Positions 42,899 to 51,755 are shown, numbered from the stretch's first letter. The stretch is 64,000 nt of DNA from [Mycobacterium] manitobense (GCF_025821665.1 NZ_JACKSJ010000117.1:1-64000); one strand, 5' to 3'. A program made the numbers and translations. Notes: generated by a model from the sequence alone, not told the origin.

Positions 42899-43483
42899 CT
42901 CGCAGATTCCGCCACCGACGGCCGATTCGCCGCGATCCCGCGCTCGGCGGCGCAGCTGCGCGTGCTGGACGCCGCGCTGGCGTTGATCTCCGAGCGCGGG
43001 GTGAGCGCAACGTCGCTGCAGATGATCGCCGACCGCATCGGGGTGACCAAAGCCGCCGTCTACCACCAGTTCCGCACCAAGGACGAGATCGTCATCGCCC
43101 TGACGGAGCGGGAACTCGGCGGGCTCGAGGACGTGCTGGAGGCCGCGGAGGCAGAGTCCGACCGCGTGCAGGCCCGCGAGCTGCTGCTGCGCCGGGTCGT
43201 CGACCTCGCCATCGAGCGTCGCACCGCGGTCAGCGTGCTGCAGTTCGATCCCGTCATCGTGCGGTTGCTGGCCGAGCACCGGCCGTTCCAGCGCTTCATC
43301 GACCGGCTCTACACGGCGATGCTCGGCGACGAGACCGGCAGCCGGGCCCGGCTGCACGCGGCGATGCTGTCCGGCGTGATCAGCGTCGCGGTGATGCACC
43401 CGCTGGTGGTGGACATCGACGACGAGACGCTGCGCGCCGAGCTGCTGCAGACGATGCGCCGCATCGTCGACCTACCCGGCTGA
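42896..43483 (+). CDS. TetR-family transcriptional regulator
   Basis: A 195-residue TetR protein from the GTG at 42896: HTH in VLDAALALISERG, ATSLQMIADRIGVTKAAVYHQF and TKDEIVIALTERE, then a compact helical ligand domain. The frame extends 54 codons upstream, but that part crosses the small divergent gene and has no family similarity. Its 3' end overlaps the convergent meaB gene by 12 bases. The regulated genes are unclear; the divergent small protein is nearest. Confidence 0.85.
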   Translation: MLADSATDGRFAAIPRSAAQLRVLDAALALISERGVSATSLQMIADRIGVTKAAVYHQFRTKDEIVIALTERELGGLEDVLEAAEAESDRVQARELLLRRVVDLAIERRTAVSVLQFDPVIVRLLAEHRPFQRFIDRLYTAMLGDETGSRARLHAAMLSGVISVAVMHPLVVDIDDETLRAELLQTMRRIVDLPG

Positions 43484-44377
43484 CTCCTCGGGCGCGGCGA
43501 ACAACTGCTCGGCAGCGGTGTACGGGTCGACACTGCCGTCGGCGACGCGTTCGGCCAGCCCGCCCAGCGCCGGATGCGTGCGGAGCAGCGTCTGCGCCAG
43601 CGACAGGATCTGCGTGCGGGCGCGCGCGGCACGCCGCTCGGCCGTGTCCGACCGGTGATGGGCGTCGATCGCCTCGGCCAGTTCGGTGACGCCCTCGCCC
43701 TGCGCGGCGACCAGTTTGAGGATCGGCACGCTCACCTCACCGCGCAGATCGCGCACGGTCTGCTCGGCGCCCTCGCGGTCGGCCTTGTTGACCACCACCA
43801 GGTCGGCGACCTCGAGCAGGCCGGCCTTGGCGGCCTGCACGGCGTCGCCGGCACCCGGGTTGAGCACCACCACCGTCGGGTCGGCGATCGCGGCGATCTC
43901 GATCTCGGACTGGCCGACGCCGACCGTCTCGAGCACCACCAGGTCGTAGGACAGCGCCGCAAGCAGCCGGATCGCGGCGGGCACCGCGGCTGCGAGCCCG
44001 CCCAGGTGCCCGCGGGTCGCCACCGATCGGATCAGCACATCGGGGTCGTTGATGTGGGCCGCCATCCGGATCCGGTCACCGAGCAGTGCGCCACCGCTGT
44101 AGGGCGACGACGGGTCGACGGCCAGCACCGCCACCCGCAGGCCGCGGCCCCGGTAAACGGCGACCAGCGCGGCGACCGTCGTCGACTTGCCCGCACCCGG
44201 CGGCCCGGTGAACCCGACGACGCGCGCTTCGTGCACACCGACCGCCGCGAGCACCTCCTCGCGGCGCGAGCCCTCGACGAGGCTCAGCAGCCGGCCCGCC
44301 GCACGGGCCGATCCGCCGCGGGCTGCGGCGACGAGCTCGTCGACATCCATTCCGGGGTGAATCCGGGATTGCGGCAT
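43472..44377 (-). CDS. meaB: MeaB/ArgK-family GTPase, B12-mutase chaperone
   Basis: A 301-residue G3E GTPase: Walker A VVGFTGPPGAGKST, VLAVDPSSPYSGGALLGDRIRM, switch region VLETVGVGQSE, and NKAD for guanine recognition. MeaB proteins load and protect adenosylcobalamin mutases. The two-subunit mutase lies 14 kb away (58491-60479) with no other mutase in the window, so this may be its dedicated chaperone. Directly downstream of the thiolase gene (9 bases), implying co-expression with a beta-oxidation step. Confidence 0.9.
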   Translation of the reverse strand: MPQSRIHPGMDVDELVAAARGGSARAAGRLLSLVEGSRREEVLAAVGVHEARVVGFTGPPGAGKSTTVAALVAVYRGRGLRVAVLAVDPSSPYSGGALLGDRIRMAAHINDPDVLIRSVATRGHLGGLAAAVPAAIRLLAALSYDLVVLETVGVGQSEIEIAAIADPTVVVLNPGAGDAVQAAKAGLLEVADLVVVNKADREGAEQTVRDLRGEVSVPILKLVAAQGEGVTELAEAIDAHHRSDTAERRAARARTQILSLAQTLLRTHPALGGLAERVADGSVDPYTAAEQLFAAPEESAG

Positions 44378-44386
44378 CAGCGGAGC

Positions 44387-45538
44387 CTAGGGTGCCGCGA
44401 CCTCGATCACGGTCGCCGAGCCCATTCCACCGCCCGCGCACATGGCGGCGACACCGATGCCCCCGCCGCGGCGGCGCAGTTCGTGGACCAGCGTCACCAG
44501 CATCCGCGCTCCGGTGGCGGCGACGGGGTGGCCGAGCGAACACCCGCTGCCGCTGACGTTGACCCGGTCCGGATCGATGCCGAGCAGCTTGACGGTCGCC
44601 ACGCACATCGCGGCGAATGCCTCGTTGATCTCGAAGAGGTCGACGTCGGACACCGCAAGGCCGGCCCGCTTGAGCGCCTTGGGGATCGCCTCGACGGGCG
44701 CGAGGCCGGTGAAGGCCGGGTCGACACCGACCGACGCCCATGACCGAACGGTCGCCAGCGCGGGCAGGCCGAGCCGGTCACTGGCGATGGTGAGCGCCGC
44801 CGCGCCGTCGTTGGCGCCGCAGGCGTTGCCCGCGGTGATCGAGAAGCCCTCGATCTCGGGGTGCAGTGGCTTGAGTCCGGCCAGCTTCTCGAGGCTGGTG
44901 TCGCGGCGCGGATGCTCGTCGGTGTCGAAGACGCCGTGCGGCGTGTCGATCGCGACGATCTCCTCCTTGAAGCGGCCCTCGTCGATTGCCGCGATGGCCT
45001 TGCGATGCGACCCGTAGGCCCACTCGTCCATCTCCTCGCGACTCACCCCGGCCCGCACCGCCGCGTTCCAGCCGACAGTGATCGACATGTCCATGTTCGG
45101 CGCGTCGGGCCGGTTCGGGTGCGTCGGCGGGAACCAGTCGACCAGCTCCGCATCTTTCTCACTGCTCACCCGCCGCTTGAACCGCGGCGACGTGGACGCC
45201 GAGTTCACCCCGCCGGCGATGATCAGCTCATCCATGCCGGCGCGGATGCTCGCCGCGGCGCTCTGCACGGCTGCCTGTCCCGCCGCGCAGTGCCGGTTGT
45301 TCGACAGCCCGGGCACCGACTGCAGACCTGCGGTGATGGCGGCGTGCCGGGCGATGACACCACCGCCGTAAAGACCCTCGCCGAGGATCACGTCGTCGAC
45401 GCGCGTCGGGTCGAGTTCGGCCGCGGCGGCGGACACCACGTGGTCGGCCATCGTGTAGGCGTCGGTGTCGCGCAGCGTGCCCTTCATCGCGGTGCCGATG
45501 GGGATACGCAGTGCGTTGACGATCACGGCCTCGGGCAT
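44387..45538 (-). CDS. Thiolase (acetyl-CoA acyltransferase)
   Basis: A 383-residue thiolase that would release acetyl- or propionyl-CoA from a 3-ketoacyl-CoA. The nucleophilic cysteine is C84 (SNNRHCAAGQAA), and the C-terminal catalytic blocks GHPVAATGARM and CAGGGMGSATV are intact. The IAGGVNSASTSP segment is also typical. It is divergent from the HSD10-like SDR, with the operator palindrome at 45562 in the 75-base gap, and is followed by meaB. Confidence 0.9.
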   Translation of the reverse strand: MPEAVIVNALRIPIGTAMKGTLRDTDAYTMADHVVSAAAAELDPTRVDDVILGEGLYGGGVIARHAAITAGLQSVPGLSNNRHCAAGQAAVQSAAASIRAGMDELIIAGGVNSASTSPRFKRRVSSEKDAELVDWFPPTHPNRPDAPNMDMSITVGWNAAVRAGVSREEMDEWAYGSHRKAIAAIDEGRFKEEIVAIDTPHGVFDTDEHPRRDTSLEKLAGLKPLHPEIEGFSITAGNACGANDGAAALTIASDRLGLPALATVRSWASVGVDPAFTGLAPVEAIPKALKRAGLAVSDVDLFEINEAFAAMCVATVKLLGIDPDRVNVSGSGCSLGHPVAATGARMLVTLVHELRRRGGGIGVAAMCAGGGMGSATVIEVAAP

Positions 45539-45561
45539 CGCGGACTCCTCTTGACTCGGGT

Positions 45562-45576
45562 GAGAATGTTATTCTC
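45562..45576. promoter_or_regulatory. Palindromic operator GAGAATGTTATTCTC
   Basis: The most symmetrical copy: the dyad extends to GTGAGAAT-GTT-ATTCTCAC (45560-45578). It sits in the 75-base divergent region between the thiolase (start 45538) and the HSD10-like SDR (start 45614), where a bound repressor would block both promoters. Confidence 0.75.
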
Positions 45577-45613
45577 ACAGTCCGAGAGTGTCAGTTGCAA
45601 GAAGGGGAACCGC

Positions 45614-46378
45614 ATGCAGATCGCGGGAAGCGCGGCGATCGTCGTCGGTGGTACCGGCGGACTCGGTGAGGCGACGGTCCGCCGTCTGCACGGCGCGGGC
45701 GCCAAGGTCGTGGTCGCCGATGTCGCCGACGACAAGGGCCGCGAGCTGGAGTCCGAGCTGGGCGTGCGCTACGTGCACACCGATGCGACGTCCGAGGAGT
45801 CGGTGAAGGCGGCGATCGCCGAGGCGCAGTCGCTCGGCCCGCTGCGCATCTCCGTCGACACCCACGGCGGCCCCGCCAGCGGCGGCCGGCTGATCGGCAA
45901 GGACGGCTCGCCGCTGGACCTCGACGGCTTCAAGCGGACCATCGAGTTCTACCTGACGGCGGTGTTCAACGTGATGCGGCTGTCGGCCGCGGCGATCGCC
46001 ACGAGCGAGCCGCTCGACGAGGGCGCCCGCGGCGTCATCATCAACACCGCCTCGATCGCGGGATACGAGGGCCAGGTCGGCCAGCTGCCCTACGCCGCAG
46101 CCAAGGGCGGTGTGCTCGGCATGACTCTCGTTGCCGCCCGCGATCTCTCGCCGCTCGGCATCCGCGTGGTCAGCATCGCACCCGGCACGATCAACACCCC
46201 TGCCTACGGGAAGGCCGCCGACCAGCTCGAGCAGTACTGGGCGCCGCAGGTGCCCTTCCCCAAGCGGATGGGCCGCTCGACCGAGTACGCCCAGCTCGCG
46301 CAGAGCATCATCGAGAACGACTACCTCAACGGCGAGGTCATCCGCCTCGACGGGGCACTGCGCTTCCCGCCCAGGTGA
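45614..46378 (+). CDS. SDR of the HSD10 / 3-hydroxyacyl-CoA dehydrogenase type II class
   Basis: A 254-residue SDR resembling mammalian HSD17B10: GGTGGLGEATVRRL loop, D after beta-2 (VVADVADD, NAD), INTASIAGYEGQVGQLPYAA with Tyr-x3-Lys (YAAAKGG), and VPFPKRMGRSTEYAQL. The NNAG segment is altered to DTHGGPASGG. The family oxidises 3-hydroxyacyl-CoA, including branched and steroid-derived ones, which pairs well with the divergent thiolase. The ATG at 45614 follows AAGGGG. Its stop overlaps the next gene's GTG. Confidence 0.87.
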   Translation: MQIAGSAAIVVGGTGGLGEATVRRLHGAGAKVVVADVADDKGRELESELGVRYVHTDATSEESVKAAIAEAQSLGPLRISVDTHGGPASGGRLIGKDGSPLDLDGFKRTIEFYLTAVFNVMRLSAAAIATSEPLDEGARGVIINTASIAGYEGQVGQLPYAAAKGGVLGMTLVAARDLSPLGIRVVSIAPGTINTPAYGKAADQLEQYWAPQVPFPKRMGRSTEYAQLAQSIIENDYLNGEVIRLDGALRFPPR

Positions 46379-47124
46379 CGTCGTCCCTGACGGGAAAGGT
46401 CGCGTTCGTCGCGGGCGCCAGCCGCGGCATCGGCGCGACCGTCGCCAGGGCGCTGGCCGCCGAGGGTGCGGCCGTCGCGGTGGCCGCCCGTTCCGAGGAG
46501 CAGGGCAAGCTGCCGGGCACCATCGGCTCGGTCGCCGACGCGATCACCGCGGCGGGCGGACGAGCGCTTCCCGTGCCGTGCGACGTCACCAGCGAGGCCT
46601 CGGTGGAAGCCGCTGTGGCGGCGACCGTTTCGGAGTTCGGCGGGATCGACGTGCTGATCGCCAACGCGGGCGTGCTGTGGTTGGGACCGGTCGAGTCGAC
46701 CCCGCTCAAGCGCTGGCAGCTGTGCCTCGACGTCAATCTGACCGGCGTGTTCCTCGTGACCAAGGCCGTGATCCCGCATGTGCGGGCGCGCGGCGGCGGC
46801 TCGCTGATCGCGGTGACGACCACCGGTGTCGGGATGGTCGACGCCGGGTCGAACGCCTACTGGGTGTCCAAGGCGGCCGTCGAGCGGCTCTACCTCGGGC
46901 TGGCCTCCGATCTGGAGGCCGACGGCATCGCCGTCAACTGCCTGAGCCCGTCGCGCGTGGTGCTCACCGAGGGCTGGCAGGCCGGCGGCGCCGGGATGGA
47001 GATCCCGCCGGAGATGGTCGAGCCACCCGAGGCGATGGCCCGCGCGGCGGTGCTGCTGGCCGGCCAGCGGGCCGACGGCATCACCGGCACGGTCCAGCGC
47101 TCGGAAGAACTCACGTCCCGTTGA
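46375..47124 (+). CDS. Short-chain dehydrogenase (HSDL2-like)
   Basis: A 249-residue SDR beginning at a GTG that overlaps the previous stop (GTGA). VAFVAGASRGIGATVARAL, the RSEEQGKLPGTIGSVADAI segment, IANAGVLWL and AYWVSKAAVERLYLG (Tyr-x3-Lys) are visible. The K-L-P-G-T insertion after beta-2 is shared with the SDR at 60692, suggesting the two are related enzymes for similar substrates. Likely an acyl-CoA or ring alcohol dehydrogenase. Confidence 0.82.
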   Translation: MTSSLTGKVAFVAGASRGIGATVARALAAEGAAVAVAARSEEQGKLPGTIGSVADAITAAGGRALPVPCDVTSEASVEAAVAATVSEFGGIDVLIANAGVLWLGPVESTPLKRWQLCLDVNLTGVFLVTKAVIPHVRARGGGSLIAVTTTGVGMVDAGSNAYWVSKAAVERLYLGLASDLEADGIAVNCLSPSRVVLTEGWQAGGAGMEIPPEMVEPPEAMARAAVLLAGQRADGITGTVQRSEELTSR

Positions 47125-47127
47125 CTC

Positions 47128-47172
47128 TGCGTCCAGGGCGTGCCTCTCTCGCACATCGCCGCCCTGAACGCA
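47128..47172. terminator. Bidirectional hairpin between convergent genes
   Basis: TGCGT-C-CAGGGCG (47128-47140) pairs with CGCCCTG-A-ACGCA (47160-47172), one mismatch, around a 19-base loop. It fills the gap between the SDR stop (47124) and the convergent dioxygenase stop (47186) and can serve both strands. Confidence 0.55.
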
Positions 47173-47183
47173 AAGTCAGCGCA
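47148..47183. repeat. 36-base repeat element, copy A
   Basis: CTCGCACAT at the start and AGTCAGCGCA at the end are shared, with 27 of 36 bases identical, with the segment at 51879-51914. The copies are in the same orientation and flank the whole sulfonate locus. Copy A overlaps the hairpin at 47128-47172. Confidence 0.5.
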
Positions 47184-47185
47184 CG

Positions 47186-48103
47186 TCAGATCGCGTCGAA
47201 CGGTTCGCCGTCCAGCGCCACCGACGGCAGGCCGTCCGGCCCGACCGGCACGTCGCCGACCAGCGTCACGCGGTAGAGCCTGCGGTCGTCGTCGGTGGTC
47301 AGGTCCGACGGCGCGAGGTGCACGGTCGAGCGGTTGTCCCAGAACGCGATGCTGCCCGGCTCCCACTTGAACCGGACTGTGTGCTCCGGGCGCGACAGCT
47401 CGTCGTAGAACAGCCCGAGCAGACGGCGGCTCTCGTGCGGCGACACCCCGACGATGTGGCTGGTGAAGCCCGGGTTCACGTACAGCGCGCGCTCCCCCGT
47501 CTCCGGATGCACACGCACCACGGGATGCTCGGTGAGCAGCGGCCGCCGGCTGACCCGTTGCCGGTAGTCCTCCGTAGCGGTGGTGCCGTCGGGCGGCGAG
47601 AAGCGGTGCACCGCACGCAGGCCGTCGGCGAGCCGCCGTACCGGCTCCGACAATCCTTCATATGCGGCAACGGTGTTCGACCACTGCGTGTCTCCCCCGT
47701 AGGGCGGGATCACCTCCGCCCGCAGGATGGACGCCGCCGGTGGATTGACCGCGGCGGTGACGTCGGCGTGCCAGTTCGCCCTGTCGAAGCCGCGGCTGGC
47801 GCCGTACCGGGACTTGAAGCGGTCGCGGAAGATCGGATAGATCGTGGGGTACTGCGGGTCCGGGATCGCGTCGAACAGCGGGTGCGCCGGAGTGGGATCG
47901 CCGAATGCCGAGGCGAACCGCAGGTGGTCGTCGTGCCCGATGAACTGGTCCCGGAAGAACACCACCTTCCACTTCAGCAGTGCGGCGCGGATTTCGGCGA
48001 CGTGCGCGTCGCTCAACGGTGCGGTGAGATCGACGCCGTGGATCTCGGCGCCGGTCCAGCCGGACTGGGGCCGGACGTCGAGCGCCTGGGCTACCTGTGT
48101 CAC
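47186..48103 (-). CDS. TauD/TfdA-type 2-oxoglutarate dioxygenase (alkylsulfatase/taurine type), copy 1
   Basis: A 305-residue Fe(II)/2-oxoglutarate dioxygenase starting at a GTG after GAAGGAG. The iron ligands are H112-x-D114 (NWHADV) and a distal His262 (STVHLAPSD), with the 2-oxoglutarate Arg in RRLYRVTLVGD. It resembles the mycobacterial type II alkylsulfatase Rv3406 and taurine dioxygenases, which free sulfite or sulfate from organosulfur compounds. It lies 52 bases downstream of the transporter lipoprotein gene and is a paralogue of 50817-51755. Confidence 0.85.
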   Translation of the reverse strand: MTQVAQALDVRPQSGWTGAEIHGVDLTAPLSDAHVAEIRAALLKWKVVFFRDQFIGHDDHLRFASAFGDPTPAHPLFDAIPDPQYPTIYPIFRDRFKSRYGASRGFDRANWHADVTAAVNPPAASILRAEVIPPYGGDTQWSNTVAAYEGLSEPVRRLADGLRAVHRFSPPDGTTATEDYRQRVSRRPLLTEHPVVRVHPETGERALYVNPGFTSHIVGVSPHESRRLLGLFYDELSRPEHTVRFKWEPGSIAFWDNRSTVHLAPSDLTTDDDRRLYRVTLVGDVPVGPDGLPSVALDGEPFDAI

Positions 48104-48155
48104 TCGTGACTCCTTCTCTCGAAATTCTGGGAACTGTCGGGACTCTCGTGGCCGA

Positions 48156-49217
48156 TCACTGTTCGATGGGGCGGGGCTGTACACCGTCGAGTTCGTTCTG
48201 CGCCGTGACGATGTCGTTGTAGCGGCCGTCGACGTAGGACGCGACGTCGACGCGGGTCTTGGTGGTGCCGGTGTCGAAGAGTCCGTCGGCGACGGTCTGG
48301 AACAGGGCGGTCGACGAGGCGTCGATCGGGTAGTAGGAGGCGATGCCGTCCTCCTCGTAGAGCTTCTTGCCCTGGTCGAACGTGATGCCCTGCTGCTTGA
48401 CGTAGTACTCGTCGATCCACTCGTCGGCGTGGGTGTCCTTCCAGTTGTTGGCCGCCACCGCCCGGCCGACGTAGTCGCCGATCGCCGCCACCTTCGCGGG
48501 ATCGTCGAGGATGTCCTTGCGCACGATCAGGCTCTGGATCCCGGTGTTGATGCCCTTGCCGTCGCCGAGGATCGGCGGTTCGCCGAGTTGGTAGTACTGG
48601 TTGCCCAGCACGATCGCCGCCTCCACCGCGCCGGCGGCGAACGTCGGAACCACCTCGGCCCCGGCCAGTTCCACCGGCTGCACGTCGGTGCGCAGGTCCA
48701 GCCCATGCTGCTTGAGCAGGGCGGCGGTGACCATGTGGCGGCCCGAACCCGGCGGGTAGGCCACCCGCTTGCCGCGCAGGTCCTCGATCGTGTTGACGCC
48801 GCTGTCCGGCCGTGCCACCAGGTAGTAGCCGCCCGAGGTGCCGGGATTGGCCTGCAGCCCGATGGTCACCAGGTCGGTGACACCGCTGTCGACCGCGATG
48901 GGCACCGGCGCCTCACCGATGGAGCCGACGTCGGCGGCGCCGGACCGCAGCGCCTCGATCACCGCCGCGCCGCCGCTGAAATCGGCGAACTCGACGCTGT
49001 AGGGCGTGTCCTTGCCCGCGCCGGCGAGGTTCCACGGCAGCGACTGTGTCGCGTTCTGCTCGGCGACAACCAGTTTGGCGCCGGGCGGTACCTCCCCCTT
49101 GGTGGCGATCTGGACCGAGTCGATCGCTTCGCCTGCTTCGTCGTCGGAGAGGCCACAGGCGGCGGCCAGCAGTGTGGCCGTCAGTGCGACAGAGAGTTTC
49201 CATCCGGATCTGGGCAT
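48156..49217 (-). CDS. ssuA: ABC transporter substrate-binding lipoprotein, sulfonate type (SsuA-like)
   Basis: A 353-residue exported binding protein. The signal peptide ends in a lipobox with Cys21 (LLAAAC), so it is anchored as a lipoprotein. The mature part contains the NMT1/SsuA-like core (LRGKRVAYPPGSGRHMVTAALLKQHGLD). It would capture alkanesulfonates, taurine or sulfate esters for SsuC/SsuB. It is third in the dioxygenase-permease-ATPase-binding protein-dioxygenase operon. Ligand specificity is inferred from the neighbours. Confidence 0.85.
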   Translation of the reverse strand: MPRSGWKLSVALTATLLAAACGLSDDEAGEAIDSVQIATKGEVPPGAKLVVAEQNATQSLPWNLAGAGKDTPYSVEFADFSGGAAVIEALRSGAADVGSIGEAPVPIAVDSGVTDLVTIGLQANPGTSGGYYLVARPDSGVNTIEDLRGKRVAYPPGSGRHMVTAALLKQHGLDLRTDVQPVELAGAEVVPTFAAGAVEAAIVLGNQYYQLGEPPILGDGKGINTGIQSLIVRKDILDDPAKVAAIGDYVGRAVAANNWKDTHADEWIDEYYVKQQGITFDQGKKLYEEDGIASYYPIDASSTALFQTVADGLFDTGTTKTRVDVASYVDGRYNDIVTAQNELDGVQPRPIEQ

Positions 49218-49245
49218 GCGTTGTTCCTGTTCTGTGTGCGGAAGG

Positions 49246-49971
49246 TCATTGGTCGTCGGTGACGCCGAGCTCGGTCAGCAGCCGGGTCCGCAAGCTTGCG
49301 AACTCCGCGGACGCGCGCCTGCGCGGCTTGGGCACCGCCACCTCGGCATCGAGCGAGATGGTGCCGTCGGTCAGCACCACGACGCGGTCGGCCAGCAGGA
49401 TGGCCTCGTCGACGTCGTGGGTGACCAGGAGCACGGCGGGCGTGTGGCGGCGGCACAGGTCCTGAAGCAGCCCGTGCATCTTGATGCGGGTGAGCGCATC
49501 GAGGGCGCCGAAAGGCTCGTCGAGCAGCAGCAGTTCGGGTTCGCGCACCAGTGCGCGGGCCAGCGCGACGCGTTGCGCCTCGCCGCCGGACAGGGTGCGA
49601 GGCCACGCCTTGGCCTTGTCGGCGAGGTTGACCTCGGACAGAGCGGCAAGGGCCTGCCTGCGCACCGCGCCGTTGGACGGCAGGCCGACGGTCACATTGG
49701 TCTGCACGCGCTGCCACGGCAGCAGCCGCGGATCCTGGAACACGATGGCGCGTCGCTCCGGCACCCGCACGAAGCCGTCGACCTCACCGTCCAGCGCGCC
49801 CAGTGCGCGCAGGAACGTGCTCTTGCCCGAGCCGCTACGGCCGAGCAGGGCGACGAATTCGCCCGCGCGGATCTGCAGATCCAGGCCGTCGAGAACGGTG
49901 GTGTCGCCGAACTGCTTTCGCAGGTTGCGGACCAGGACCACCGTCTCGGTCAGCGTGTCAGTCTCCGTCAT
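49246..49971 (-). CDS. ssuB: ABC transporter ATPase, sulfonate type (SsuB-like)
   Basis: A 241-residue ATPase with Walker A (GRSGSGKST), signature LSGGEAQRVALARA, Walker B LLLLDEPFGALD and the switch His in VTHDVDE. The TRIKMHGLLQDLCRRHTP segment is typical of the nitrate/sulfonate/taurine importer class. It overlaps the permease stop by 14 bases and is followed by the lipoprotein gene. Confidence 0.9.
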   Translation of the reverse strand: MTETDTLTETVVLVRNLRKQFGDTTVLDGLDLQIRAGEFVALLGRSGSGKSTFLRALGALDGEVDGFVRVPERRAIVFQDPRLLPWQRVQTNVTVGLPSNGAVRRQALAALSEVNLADKAKAWPRTLSGGEAQRVALARALVREPELLLLDEPFGALDALTRIKMHGLLQDLCRRHTPAVLLVTHDVDEAILLADRVVVLTDGTISLDAEVAVPKPRRRASAEFASLRTRLLTELGVTDDQ

Positions 49972-50815
49972 AGGCCCGTCTCCAGGTGAGCAGCCTGCTC
50001 TCCAGGAAGCGCACGATCAGGATCGACGACAGCCCGAGCGCGGCGTAGACGGCGATCAGCACGAAGACGACGTCGACCTGGAAGTACTCCCGTGCGTCGG
50101 TCATCATCCGGCCGAGGCCCTTCTTGGCGTTGATGGTCTCGGCGAAGATCAGCGCCAGCCACGAGGCGGTGAGACCGAGGCGCAACCCCACCAGGAATCC
50201 GGGCAGTGATCCGGGCAGGACGACGCGGTAGATCAGCTCCGTGCGGCCTGCGCCGAAGGATCGGGCCGCCTCGACGAGGCCGGCATCGACGCTGCGGATG
50301 GCGCTGAACGTGTTGATGTAGATGGAGACCGCCACCGCGATGGTGATGAGCGTGATCTTGGGCACCTCGCCGATGCCGAACCACACGATGAGCAGCGGCA
50401 CCAGGGCGAAGTTGGGGATGGCGTTCAGCACTTCCATGTTCGCGTCGACGAAGTTCTCGCCGATCCGCGACAGCCCGGCGATCAGCGCCAGTCCCAGCCC
50501 GAGTGCGATGCCGAACACCAGCCCGTACCCGACCCGCAGCAGGCTGGTCGACAAATGCTCCTGCAGCGACCCGTCCAGGATGAGTTGGTACCCGGCACGC
50601 ACCACCCGGGTCGGCGGTGGCACCGTGCGGGAGTCGAAGGCGCCGGTGGAGGAGAGCAGCTGCCACAGACCGACCAGCAGCACCGGCCCGAGCAGGCGCT
50701 GCAGCTGGCGTGGGACGCGGCGCTTGGGACGGCTCTCGCGGTGTGCCGCCCGCGGATCGACGAGCCTGGCCGCGGATCCGCTGCCCGCCGCCCGCGGGGT
50801 CAGCACCGTCGCCAT
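49958..50815 (-). CDS. ssuC: ABC transporter permease, sulfonate type (SsuC-like)
   Basis: A 285-residue inner-membrane permease with about six hydrophobic helices and the BPD_transp_1 EAA loop (EAARSFGAGRTELIYRVVLPGSLPG). A basic N-terminal tail (HRESRPKRRVPRQLQRLLG) precedes helix 1. ATG at 50815 is preferred, one base after the dioxygenase stop; a frame from 50839 would overlap it. Confidence 0.9.
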   Translation of the reverse strand: MATVLTPRAAGSGSAARLVDPRAAHRESRPKRRVPRQLQRLLGPVLLVGLWQLLSSTGAFDSRTVPPPTRVVRAGYQLILDGSLQEHLSTSLLRVGYGLVFGIALGLGLALIAGLSRIGENFVDANMEVLNAIPNFALVPLLIVWFGIGEVPKITLITIAVAVSIYINTFSAIRSVDAGLVEAARSFGAGRTELIYRVVLPGSLPGFLVGLRLGLTASWLALIFAETINAKKGLGRMMTDAREYFQVDVVFVLIAVYAALGLSSILIVRFLESRLLTWRRAYDGD

Positions 50816-50816
50816 C

Positions 50817-51755
50817 TCAGGCGGCCCCGAAGAACTCACCGGAGATCGACTCGGACGCCCGGCCGTCGGGCCCGACCGGCACGTCGCCGACCAGCGTGAT
50901 GCGGTGCAGCACCCGGTCGCCCTCGACGTGCTCGAAATCGCGCGGCGCGAGGTGTAGGGCGGCGCGGTTGTCCCAGAAGGCCACGCTGCCCGGCTCCCAC
51001 TTGAAGCGCACGGTGTACTCGGGCCGGCCGATCTGCTCGAACAGCAAATCCAGCACGTGCCTGCTCTCCCGCGGCGACAGGTCGACGATCTCCCGGGTGA
51101 ACGACGGATTCACGTACACCACACGCTCTTTGGTCTCGGGGTGGACACGGACCACCGGATGGATCGACGCCAGCGGATTGGCGCGCACCAGGTCGCCGAT
51201 CTTCTCACTGCTCCGGTCGGCCGAGAACGTCGCGCCGAAGCGGTGTTCGGCGCGCAGGCCGTCGATGAACGCCCGCACCTCGGGCGCCAGACCCTGGTAG
51301 ACCGCGGCGACATTGGTGAACTGGGTGTCGCCGCCGTACGGCGGGACCGTCTCGGCGCGCAGGATCGAATGCGACGGGGGGTTGATCAGCGGCGTGACGT
51401 CGGCATGCCACTGCGGGCCGTTGGGGCTCTGCTTCTTGCGGTACCTGGTGCCGTAGCGGTGATCGTAGGCAGCCGGTGAGACCGTGTGGATCTGTGGGAA
51501 TTCCGGTGGCGCCGAGTCACCTTCGTACGGGTGCCCCGGTGTCACGTCGCCGAAGCGGGCGCCGAACGCGATCTGCGCCGCGTGGTCGAGTGTCTGGTCG
51601 CGGAAGAACACCACCTTCCACTTGTGCAGCGCCGAGCGGATGACCGCCGTCTCCTCGTCGGACAGCGGCGCCGACAGGTCGACACCCGTGATCAAGGCAC
51701 CTGTCCAGCCGGACAGCGGAGTCACCTGCAGGGCGGTCTTGGTGGCAGTGGTCAT
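50817..51755 (-). CDS. TauD/TfdA-type 2-oxoglutarate dioxygenase, copy 2
   Basis: A 312-residue paralogue of 47186-48103 with H117-x-D119 (QWHADV), distal His268 (ALHLAPRD) and Arg285 (LHRITLVGD). It shares long blocks with copy 1 (KWKVVFFRDQ, SILRAE, PPYGGDTQ, HPVVRVHPET), so the two arose by duplication but have separated well, perhaps for different organosulfur substrates. It is first in the operon. The 168 bases upstream hold an imperfect AGCG-N7-CGCT dyad at 51787-51801 and a repeat element at 51879. Confidence 0.85.
   Translation of the reverse strand: MTTATKTALQVTPLSGWTGALITGVDLSAPLSDEETAVIRSALHKWKVVFFRDQTLDHAAQIAFGARFGDVTPGHPYEGDSAPPEFPQIHTVSPAAYDHRYGTRYRKKQSPNGPQWHADVTPLINPPSHSILRAETVPPYGGDTQFTNVAAVYQGLAPEVRAFIDGLRAEHRFGATFSADRSSEKIGDLVRANPLASIHPVVRVHPETKERVVYVNPSFTREIVDLSPRESRHVLDLLFEQIGRPEYTVRFKWEPGSVAFWDNRAALHLAPRDFEHVEGDRVLHRITLVGDVPVGPDGRASESISGEFFGAA

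Noticed and set aside
47128..47183. CRISPR-like or attachment-site repeat
   Set aside because: Only two diverged copies, no spacer array and no integrase; better explained as a terminator or REP-like element.
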